A DNA stretch of 60,885 nt from Gammaproteobacteria bacterium (GTDB taxonomy: Bacteria > Pseudomonadota > Gammaproteobacteria > UBA11654), in assembly GCA_018672815.1 (NCBI GenBank), contig JABHDX010000107.1:1-60885 (forward strand), in the 5' to 3' direction. Below the pieces are notes generated by a model. It worked only from the letters and a program-made list of their open reading frames with translations. It did no database searches and was not told the DNA's origin. This document shows positions 54,593 to 60,885 of this stretch, one piece after another (within the stretch, counting starts at the first letter, position 1; each line of letters begins with the position of its first letter). The position numbers and the translations under genes were made by a program.

Positions 54593-54617
54593 TTTGAAAA
54601 ACTTATAAGAAGAATAC

Positions 54618-55202
54618 TCAGAGTATTATTAGCCAAATCAATACATAAATAAAAATTACAGGCTCATAATTATGGATTAAACTTTTTTTCCAAGACCAAT
54701 TCTCAAGTTCTAACGAATGAATTTTTTTGAATGTTATAGTTAGTGCTGGGGTTTTATTAGCCCACTTTTCCCATGTTTCAGGAAATAATGCTTTTAATTT
54801 TCTATCTTCATATTCAATGGCAGCAGGGTAGTAAAAACAGAAAAATGATAAGGCAATCAGGCCAGCCCAAATTTGACCATTGATGATAGCCATACCACAT
54901 AAAACTAGAATATTACCTGTGTATAAAGGATGTCTAACATAGGCATAAGGTCCTGTAGTTGAGAGTTCTTTATTTTTTAGGACAAATCCTGATGCATACA
55001 TTCTAATAATAAGCCCTAGAATAATTATCATTTGTGCCAGTTGAGACTGGAATGCTATATGTGTATTTGAATCAGTGGTGAAGCCAAATAGACTTACCAA
55101 AATAATACCGATACTTTGCCTCGAAAATTCATGATATCTCAATTCTCTAATTAGGTGAGGTATACCTGATAGTTTTTTTAATTCTTCAGTTCTGTGTGTC
55201 AT
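54618..55202 (-). CDS. Isoprenylcysteine carboxyl-methyltransferase-family membrane protein
   Basis: A 194-residue membrane protein with about five helices. GPYAYVRHPLYTGNIL is the SAM-binding signature of the ICMT/phospholipid-methyltransferase family, and EYEDRKLKALFPETWEKW is the usual C-terminal Glu/Arg block. Bacterial members methylate unknown lipids or small molecules. It lies between the flavin reductase-like gene and the kinase-like gene, all on the minus strand. Confidence 0.82.
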   Translation of the reverse strand: MTHRTEELKKLSGIPHLIRELRYHEFSRQSIGIILVSLFGFTTDSNTHIAFQSQLAQMIIILGLIIRMYASGFVLKNKELSTTGPYAYVRHPLYTGNILVLCGMAIINGQIWAGLIALSFFCFYYPAAIEYEDRKLKALFPETWEKWANKTPALTITFKKIHSLELENWSWKKSLIHNYEPVIFIYVLIWLIIL

Positions 55203-55210
55203 TTTTTTAT

Positions 55211-56086
55211 TTAACCTCTTTTTTCATTAATGGTTTTAACAAATGCTTCATCTATTTTGCTAACACCTTGTTTTTTTGCCTCACCAATAATTCCTTTGAG
55301 TGCTTTTTTAACAAAAACTTTTGGAATTCCAGATAACTGTTTACAAGCATTTGCTGTGAAGACAATGTTTTCATCCATTCTGTTTGCTATATACATTACC
55401 GCTTCATGCTCAGCTCCTTTGCCTTCAGGAGTAGGGAGCCAAAAAGGTTTCTTATGTTTAGCAAACCAAAACTGATTAGCATTTCTAAACCCAAAGCTAA
55501 TTGGCATATTTGGAATTTGCATATCATCGCCAAGATCAAGGTTATTTCTCCACTTTTCTTTAAGGTGAATTTTATTTATTTTAAGCAACATATATTCAGT
55601 TGAATCAGTTCCTTTGTAGTAAAAATCTTCAGGGTTATCATTTAATTCACATTCAAAGACTTGGAAAGCAGATTTAATAATTTTAGGTCTCTCTGGATCA
55701 TTGACATAATTTTCAGTGGGTGAATTTTCAAGTTCAAAAACACAATCCTTCATTTTTTCTTCTGGATCTTGTCCTGGATAACCCAAGTCAACAATATTTT
55801 TAGTTTGCTTTTTATCGTATTCCACGAAATTCATTGCACATTTTTTAATTCTTTTGATATTTTTTGAAGTATTACTGCCTCTTCTCGAAATAACAATCCA
55901 TTCTCTTCTTTGTATGACTCCAAATGGAAATGATAATTGATAAGGTCCAATGCTAGTGACTCCATTTTCATCAACCGTTGTGATTAAAGCAAAAGAACTT
56001 AGAAAATAAGAGCTGGATTGATACCAATTATCATGCATCGGGCTTTCAACCCATTTTTCTTCTTTTTTTTGCTTCCAAAAATTCAT
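55211..56086 (-). CDS. Flavin reductase-like split-barrel protein
   Basis: A 291-residue protein with a flavin-reductase-like (flavoredoxin) domain in the N-terminal two-thirds: YFLSSFALITTVDENGVTSIGPY (quoted in part: ALITTVDENG), VISRRGSNTSKNI and NFVEYDKK. The C-terminal part (about 200-291) is unusual and helical. It probably binds FMN. It may use NAD(P)H to reduce flavin, but no partner monooxygenase is adjacent. It diverges from the DUF169 gene. Confidence 0.72.
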   Translation of the reverse strand: MNFWKQKKEEKWVESPMHDNWYQSSSYFLSSFALITTVDENGVTSIGPYQLSFPFGVIQRREWIVISRRGSNTSKNIKRIKKCAMNFVEYDKKQTKNIVDLGYPGQDPEEKMKDCVFELENSPTENYVNDPERPKIIKSAFQVFECELNDNPEDFYYKGTDSTEYMLLKINKIHLKEKWRNNLDLGDDMQIPNMPISFGFRNANQFWFAKHKKPFWLPTPEGKGAEHEAVMYIANRMDENIVFTANACKQLSGIPKVFVKKALKGIIGEAKKQGVSKIDEAFVKTINEKRG

Positions 56087-56197
56087 ATACAGATTCTAAC
56101 TGTTTTATCTTTGAAGTAATAATGCTAATTTATATTTACATGGTATTTATAAAAATAGTATGTATTTACTCGACCTTAAATTACTGATAAAAATATT

Positions 56198-57163
56198 ATG
56201 ATAGATTTTAAAGAGCTTAATGAAACATTGACTGGAAAAGTTAGAGGTAATCCAGTTGCAATTAGTTTATTTGAAAAAGAGATACCAGAAGCTTATCAAC
56301 AAAAAAAAGTAGTTCCATGCTCAATTGTTCGTCATGCAATGGATAAAGGGGAAGTTGTCTCTTTTGATAAACATCACCATGATTGTACTACAGGTGTATA
56401 TACTGCTGGCGTTCATGAGGGTACTGATGAGATTAGAAATGGGCAGTATTTGGCCAAAAACATACCAGCCTTTACAGATGTAGGTGCTGAAAAAATTAAA
56501 TCAGGTGAATATGTTTTACCACAAAATACCGTTGTGGGTATTGGAGCAGCCCCTCTCTCTGAAGTGCCTGATGGTATTCATGTTGATTGGATTGTAGTAG
56601 TTTGCACTCCTCACTGGGCTAACTTTATTGGAGGTGCTCGGACAGTGATTGATGGAACTCCTCCTAGAGGCTCTTGTGGATCTTCTTTTTGTAGTGATCT
56701 TTTTGCATCGCCTTGGCATGATGGAAATGTAGTGATTACTCCTGGTGACCTAGGTGGTAGAATGAATAATCGTCTCAAACCAGAAGAGATGTTCGTTGTC
56801 GTGCCTAGCAAATACCTTGATAGTTTATTCAATATTATGACTACCACACCAGATGCGAGAGCTGTACTTGAGGCTACAAAACCTGAGGAATCAGAATATT
56901 GGGATAAAAGAAAGCGAGCTAAAAAAGCAAAAGAGGCTCAAACTTTTGATAATATTTCTAAAGATAGCTTTGATATGAAGCTTAGCATGGACTGGGACAC
57001 AGAATCCAAAGAGATGATTGCACAAACTCCTCCAGGAATTATTGAAATGGCTATTAACAATGTCGAAGATTATGCAAGAGATAATGGAATTAATGCAATT
57101 ACAAAAACAGTAGTTCTAGATCAAATGAAAAGTATGGGCATGGACCCGAGTATGTTGAATTAG
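56198..57163 (+). CDS. DUF169 protein with a PCP_red-like C-terminal segment
   Basis: A 321-residue protein. The first 230 residues match DUF169: PVAISLFEKEIPEAY, a Cys/His-containing DKHHHDCTTGVYTAGVHEG and SCGSSFCSDLFASPW. The last 50 residues (PPGIIEMAINNVEDYARDNG, then ITKTVVLDQMKSMGMD) resemble the C-terminal domain of the light-independent protochlorophyllide reductase B subunit (PCP_red). Conserved Cys and His suggest a metal or cluster. No other photosynthesis gene is seen. The function is unknown. Confidence 0.75.
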   Translation: MIDFKELNETLTGKVRGNPVAISLFEKEIPEAYQQKKVVPCSIVRHAMDKGEVVSFDKHHHDCTTGVYTAGVHEGTDEIRNGQYLAKNIPAFTDVGAEKIKSGEYVLPQNTVVGIGAAPLSEVPDGIHVDWIVVVCTPHWANFIGGARTVIDGTPPRGSCGSSFCSDLFASPWHDGNVVITPGDLGGRMNNRLKPEEMFVVVPSKYLDSLFNIMTTTPDARAVLEATKPEESEYWDKRKRAKKAKEAQTFDNISKDSFDMKLSMDWDTESKEMIAQTPPGIIEMAINNVEDYARDNGINAITKTVVLDQMKSMGMDPSMLN

Positions 57164-57273
57164 TTGGAGCAACTGATAAACATCTACATTTGCCACTGAA
57201 ATCTAAAGGATGAAAAAAAATTATTACTAAAATCTTTCAAAATTAAGGGATAAGACTTTTATAAGGATTTAAT

Positions 57274-57630
57274 ATGACAGAGATCACAGATCAAGAGATT
57301 GATGATTTAATCTTAACTACTGCCCCTAGTGTTGCCAATCATGAAATAGAAGCTGAGCTAGAAATTATTACAGCTGAATGTGTTTTCGGCATGAATATAT
57401 TCAGAGACTTGTTTGCTGGAATTAGAGATATCTTTGGAGGTAGAAGTAGTGCTAGCCAAAAAGTATTGAAAGATGCCAGGACAACATGCTTAAGAGAATT
57501 AAAAATAGCAGCTATTGAATTAGGTGCAGATGCTGTAATTGCTGTGGATCTGGATTATCAAGAGTTTTCCGGTAAAGGAAAGGGTATGCTTTTTCTTGTG
57601 GCATCAGGAACAGCTGTAAAGCTAAAGTAG
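57274..57630 (+). CDS. YbjQ/UPF0145 heavy-metal-binding family protein
   Basis: A 118-residue protein of the YbjQ family. ITAECVFGMNIFRDLFAGIRDIFGGRS (in part: FRDLFAGIRDIFGGRS), LKIAAIELGADAVIAVDLDYQEF and FLVASGTAVKL cover the whole family length. Members form pentamers and are said to bind metal, but no role is established. The N-terminal 30 residues are an acidic extension. It converges with the Sco gene, 12 bases apart. Confidence 0.88.
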   Translation: MTEITDQEIDDLILTTAPSVANHEIEAELEIITAECVFGMNIFRDLFAGIRDIFGGRSSASQKVLKDARTTCLRELKIAAIELGADAVIAVDLDYQEFSGKGKGMLFLVASGTAVKLK

Positions 57631-57642
57631 TATCTACATTAA

Positions 57643-58206
57643 TTATTGAATAATATTTAGAATATCCTGACTTAACTCTTGAGATTGTGATGCAGGACTA
57701 AAAGAAGCTATTACAGTTCCTTCTGGCCCAATTAAGAATATAGAAGCTGTGTGATTAAAATCATACTGATCTCCTTTGCCAACTTGTTCAAAATAAACGC
57801 TTAGATTTGAAGTTATTTTGCTTATTTCTGAATCATTACCTGTGAGGCCAATCAAAGAAGGTCCAAAAAAAGCCAAGTATTCTCTTAATCTAGTGACACT
57901 ATCTCTTTTTGGATCAAGTGTGATTAATATTACTTGTAATTGATCATTTAGTTCTTTTTTTTGTGCTATTTTTTTTTGGATCTCTGAGAGTTTATAGATA
58001 GTTGTCGGACAAACATCTGGACAATTAGTATAGCCAAAGAAAAGTATTGACCACTTATTTTGTAGATCTTCTTTATTGAAATCTTCTTGATACTGATTAA
58101 TTAGACTAAAGGGTTTTATAGGTAGTGGTTGACTTAAAAACTTTCCAGTAATTAGTTCAGGTTTTTTATCTATCAGAACAGGGGATAGTTTTAAAAATAC
58201 TGCCAT
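57643..58206 (-). CDS. SCO1/SenC copper chaperone
   Basis: A thioredoxin-fold copper chaperone for cytochrome oxidase CuA assembly. C62-P-D-V-C66-P and the later His in FNHTASIF form the copper site. The first ATG (58206) gives 187 residues with a truncated anchor. Reading back in frame to 58260 (ATA-GAT-AAA...) adds an ideal membrane anchor (NIIFIGCLLLILSL) before that Met; no ATG, GTG or TTG lies there. The ATA overlaps the stop of the upstream gene (ATAG), so a non-standard start is likely. It pairs with the PCuAC gene. Confidence 0.92.
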   Translation of the reverse strand: MAVFLKLSPVLIDKKPELITGKFLSQPLPIKPFSLINQYQEDFNKEDLQNKWSILFFGYTNCPDVCPTTIYKLSEIQKKIAQKKELNDQLQVILITLDPKRDSVTRLREYLAFFGPSLIGLTGNDSEISKITSNLSVYFEQVGKGDQYDFNHTASIFLIGPEGTVIASFSPASQSQELSQDILNIIQ

Positions 58207-58256
58207 TAGAGATAGTATTAATAGCAGGCATCCTATGAAAATTATATTTTTTTTAT

Positions 58257-58691
58257 CTATGGCGCTTCTCTTTTTATAGGCGCATTAACCCGAATTACTT
58301 TTTCTTCATAACTGGATTCAAAGAATAGTAGCAGCTCTACGGAGTCATCAATTTTAAAAATTTTCATCGGAGATTGAAGCATTATATGTTTACCTCCTGG
58401 TGTAAGTTCAATTTCACTATTGGCTTCTATTGTAAAATTTTTTAACTCTTTCATAGACATTATTTCTTTATTGATCTGACTTTGATGTATTTGTGTATTC
58501 TTGAATCCTGAGGCTTCAATTCTAATTAGATTAAAGGAGCTCATTGTATTATTTTTCAATAAGCCATAAGCCGACATTTTTGTTGAGTTCATTGGTGCAG
58601 CTCTAACCCAAGAGTTTTCTAAGGACAAATTCGCAAGTGAGATATCGGATATAAAAACTAATGTTATAACGGTATACTTGAGTAATTTCAT
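58257..58691 (-). CDS. Periplasmic copper chaperone PCu(A)C
   Basis: A 144-residue exported protein of the PCu(A)C (DUF461) family that carries Cu(I) to cytochrome oxidase with Sco. The signal peptide is about 1-20. Copper ligands are the His in TQIHQSQ, Met residues in KEIMSMKEL and H-x-M in GGKHIML. It immediately precedes the sco gene (4-base ATAG overlap) and is preceded by a small membrane ORF that may be frameshifted. Confidence 0.9.
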   Translation of the reverse strand: MKLLKYTVITLVFISDISLANLSLENSWVRAAPMNSTKMSAYGLLKNNTMSSFNLIRIEASGFKNTQIHQSQINKEIMSMKELKNFTIEANSEIELTPGGKHIMLQSPMKIFKIDDSVELLLFFESSYEEKVIRVNAPIKREAP

Positions 58692-58693
58692 TA

Positions 58694-58847
58694 TTACACT
58701 CTAGGTCCGCAGATAACTGCTACAGGATTAAATTCAGGAAAAAATAGTGCTGAAAAGAAAGCCCAAGCATTAAATAAGATCAATATAAAAAATGGAATAA
58801 AAGCAAGACCAACAAAGATTTTTAAATATTTTAGATCCTCATTCATT
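58694..58847 (-). pseudogene. Small membrane ORF, apparently frameshifted
   Basis: From the ATG at 58847 the frame encodes MNEDLKYLKIFVGLAF and then leaves the coding pattern at a run of five T (58799-58803). One frame over, a hydrophobic helix continues (IPFFILILFNAWAFF) to the end VAVICGPRV and a TAA just before the copper-chaperone gene. Losing one T would give one smooth 50-residue single-helix protein. A TTG at 58816 in the second frame would be the alternative start (40 residues). Either a sequencing or real frameshift, or a TTG-started small protein. Confidence 0.35.
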
Positions 58848-58882
58848 TTCAACTCAGAATCATAAAGCAATCATCCTATATA

Positions 58883-60076
58883 TCAAGTAAATCTTGAAGG
58901 TCTAAAATCTTCCAATAATTTATTAGTTCTTGCTTCTAGAATCTCTTCTTTTACTAGTTGACCCATAATACCAGCCAGAGAGATTCCACTATGCATTACT
59001 GTTAGATACACCCCAGGTAATTTTTGTATAGGACCTACTATAGGTTTTCCGTCTTTAGGCAAAGGTCTCCAACCTATTGTTGTTTTTTCTACTTCTAAAT
59101 TATTTAATTCTGGAATAATTTCTTTAGCAATTGTTAATATGCGATTTTGATGCATTTTTTCAAAATCATGATTAGGGAATTTTTTCGGTTTTTTTATAAG
59201 TCTTTCATCATGTTGTATGCCCGGACCTCTTTGCTCACCAATGATTAATCGGCCATTATTTTGTTGATGAATATGAATACCTGGAGCAACAATAACTCTA
59301 TTGATTATTGGTTTTATGGGCTTAGTTCTAAGAATAATTCCAGGAGTGGAAGGTCTCATCATTTTTGAATTTAGAATATTATCAGTATTAGTACCACATG
59401 CAAAAATAACTTGATTTGTTTTTATTTCCCCAACTGATGTTTTTATTGAATTGAGAGTATTGCCCTTATATACAAGTTCTTTAAATTCAGCGGGAAATAT
59501 GATCTTACCTCCATTATTCTTTATTCCTTCCGAGAATTTTTTGATTGTTGATACTGTATTCATAGCACCTTCATGAATTGAATACGCTATCGTTTGAGAG
59601 TGTTGAAAGTTAGCAAAATGTTCTAATTCTGAAGCTTGATCATGGTTTATGATCTGAATTGCCAACGGATCTTGATAGCTTTGAAGCAGTCTTACATTAT
59701 TTATTAATCGCTTAGAATTTTTTTCTGATTTAAACCATTCTAATGAGCCACCCCATTTAATATCCAGATTCAGTTCTTTTTGTAATTGGTGGTACGCTCT
59801 TATACCTAACTGTGCAAGAGTGTTATAGCTGAGTGGTGTTTTGTCATAGGAAGCATTTATCCATGAAAATGAACTACCGCTTGCATGAGAACCTAGAAAA
59901 TCCTTTTCAATTAAAGTGACCTCAGCACCAGCCTTTGAAAGTTGATAACCAATAGATAAACCTAAAATACCGCCACCGATGATCGTGATTTTTTCTTTCA
60001 GGATTGTAGAATCAATATTTGATGTTCCGGAAAGGGCTAGACTAGCAAGAATTTTTGAAAAATGTCGGCGATTCAT
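58883..60076 (-). CDS. FAD-dependent oxidoreductase of the D-amino-acid oxidase/dehydrogenase family
   Basis: A 397-residue flavoprotein. MNRRHFSKILASLALSG at the N-terminus resembles a twin-arginine signal, so it may be exported. The FAD motif is IIGGGILGLSIGYQLSKAG, with LIEKD at the end of strand 2, and VYLTVMHSGISLAGIMG near the C-terminus. It probably oxidises an amino acid or amine. The frame can be read back to 60109 (TTG), but the ATG at 60076 follows the upstream stop by 1 base and begins the signal. The substrate is unknown. Confidence 0.85.
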   Translation of the reverse strand: MNRRHFSKILASLALSGTSNIDSTILKEKITIIGGGILGLSIGYQLSKAGAEVTLIEKDFLGSHASGSSFSWINASYDKTPLSYNTLAQLGIRAYHQLQKELNLDIKWGGSLEWFKSEKNSKRLINNVRLLQSYQDPLAIQIINHDQASELEHFANFQHSQTIAYSIHEGAMNTVSTIKKFSEGIKNNGGKIIFPAEFKELVYKGNTLNSIKTSVGEIKTNQVIFACGTNTDNILNSKMMRPSTPGIILRTKPIKPIINRVIVAPGIHIHQQNNGRLIIGEQRGPGIQHDERLIKKPKKFPNHDFEKMHQNRILTIAKEIIPELNNLEVEKTTIGWRPLPKDGKPIVGPIQKLPGVYLTVMHSGISLAGIMGQLVKEEILEARTNKLLEDFRPSRFT

Positions 60077-60077
60077 A

Positions 60078-60701
60078 TTATGAGATAAGAGCTGCTTTTT
60101 TGATTGCAATGACTAAAAATACTATTCCTGAAGATGCACACAAAGTGGTTAATCCATGAAAGTATTGATTATTAGTTGCAATCAATTTATTGAAGAAGAC
60201 AATTGTTAATCCAACCATAACCAATTGCATAAATATCACTGGTTCAGAAAATAGCAGAAATGCAACTATTGTGTTTAGAAAGCCAATAATACTCGTTGGT
60301 AAGAAAATAAGTTTTCTTTTGTAATAAAGAATTGGGCCGAGAGATAAAGACAATAAGGATATTACAATGATCCATTTGTATTGCCCTATAAAGCTTATCA
60401 AGATCATTACCTGACCAAAGAGGATAAAGAACGTAAATAAACCATCATAAAGACTAAAACCATTGCCACTAGCTTTATCAGCAGTTATGAACCAATGGTC
60501 TTTATGATTTTGAATGATTTCAAATAAACTACCCAAGGCAAGAATGAACATGGCATAAACTAGTATTTTATGACTGAAAATTATCTCTTGAAGAAATAAT
60601 TCATGATGATTAAGTGTTGGTATTAGAGCTACCGGGATCAAGAAAGCGTACAAGTGAATAGGTAGAACCCACAATGCAGTTTTTGTCTTTAAATCAATCA
60701 T
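60078..60701 (-). CDS. Unknown six- or seven-helix membrane protein
   Basis: A 207-residue protein with about six hydrophobic helices and few charged residues; I do not recognise it. A short loop with NHKDHWFITADKASGNG follows helix 2. It ends 1 base before the FAD oxidoreductase start, so the two form a unit, which could suggest a membrane partner of the exported flavoprotein. The family is unidentified. Confidence 0.7.
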   Translation of the reverse strand: MIDLKTKTALWVLPIHLYAFLIPVALIPTLNHHELFLQEIIFSHKILVYAMFILALGSLFEIIQNHKDHWFITADKASGNGFSLYDGLFTFFILFGQVMILISFIGQYKWIIVISLLSLSLGPILYYKRKLIFLPTSIIGFLNTIVAFLLFSEPVIFMQLVMVGLTIVFFNKLIATNNQYFHGLTTLCASSGIVFLVIAIKKAALIS

Positions 60702-60796
60702 CCTAATTCAATATTACAATTTTAATTGCTGATTCACTATTGCTTAATGATTATGTAGGATGAATTATCTAAGTTCATCTTTTTTAGGAGAAACAA

Positions 60797-60885
60797 ATGA
60801 GAAATATTTTTATAATCACTCTAATCATCTACTCGAGTAATATTTTTTCAGCACATCATGAGGAAACAAATCCTCCTGGCAATAA
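60797..60885 (+). CDS. Partial exported protein (cut by the window end)
   Basis: ATG at 60797 follows AGGAG at 6 bases. The 29 visible codons give MRNIFIITLIIYSSNIFSAHH, a signal peptide with likely cleavage at FSA, then a His/Glu-rich start of the mature chain. It continues beyond the window; the identity is unknown. Confidence 0.6.
   Translation, partial: MRNIFIITLIIYSSNIFSAHHEETNPPGN

Noticed and set aside
1..60885. CRISPR arrays, insertion sequences, prophage genes
   Set aside because: No regularly spaced repeats, transposase or phage structural genes were seen on either strand.

Overview
The window reads as part of the compact, strongly AT-rich chromosome of a free-living marine-type gammaproteobacterium. 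A homodimeric-type pyruvate dehydrogenase E1 (aceE), a DUF6279 lipoprotein, DUF1244, typA and an IbpA-like heat-shock gene under a sigma32/ROSE-type leader all point to Gammaproteobacteria. Genes abut or overlap: several convergent pairs are 0-13 bases apart with no room for a terminator. The affiliation is inferred from gene content; no rRNA is present. No prophage, insertion sequence or CRISPR array was seen.

Layout. 1-3.8 kb: a nucleotide-translocase-like carrier, a solitary structured RNA on the minus strand with its own promoter and terminator, tRNA-Arg(UCG) and typA. 3.8-23.9 kb: a catabolic island of unknown substrate, with three Rieske oxygenases, four MFS carriers, a CaiB-type CoA-transferase, an SDR, a flavin monooxygenase, a 4-hydroxybutyryl-CoA-dehydratase-like protein, two alpha/beta-hydrolase genes with His at the nucleophile elbow, DUF1838, and a cytochrome b/cytochrome c pair. 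Three minus-strand units of this island carry the same direct repeat GTAAC-N5-GTAAC about 70-80 bases upstream of their first gene. 24.1-27.5 kb: a lone FabD-like acyltransferase with a DUF5916 outer-membrane protein, behind a consensus FNR-type box. 27.5-34.5 kb: a complete propionyl-CoA to succinyl-CoA operon (mutase, carboxylase subunits, MeaB, epimerase). 34.7-36.1 kb: an F420-type LLM oxidoreductase and a membrane protein. 36.1-40.9 kb: small heat-shock protein, iron permease, Fur-boxed TonB receptor and a lipoprotein. 41-48.3 kb: an operon of ilvD, npdG, cofE, cofD, cofC and a fused cofGH (fbiC), i.e. coenzyme F420 biosynthesis. 48.4-53.7 kb: aceE, then methionine synthesis (homocysteine methyltransferase and a SAM-II-controlled metY unit). 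53.7-60.9 kb: mixed household genes, including a copper-chaperone pair, a DUF169 protein and a FAD oxidoreductase.

How it fits together. Rieske oxygenases, flavin monooxygenase, hydrolases, CoA-transferase and MFS carriers could import and open an organic substrate. Odd-chain or branched fragments could drain through the propionyl-CoA route. The F420 operon would supply cofactor to the LLM protein and perhaps to the PPOX-fold protein. The electron-transfer partner of the Rieske proteins and any transcription factor lie outside the window.

The most unusual element is the metY leader. A SAM-II aptamer covers the ribosome-binding site of a 23-codon leader ORF; the leader contains a complete intrinsic terminator and ends in an ATGA overlap with metY. 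This suggests SAM-controlled leader translation decides both termination and metY initiation.
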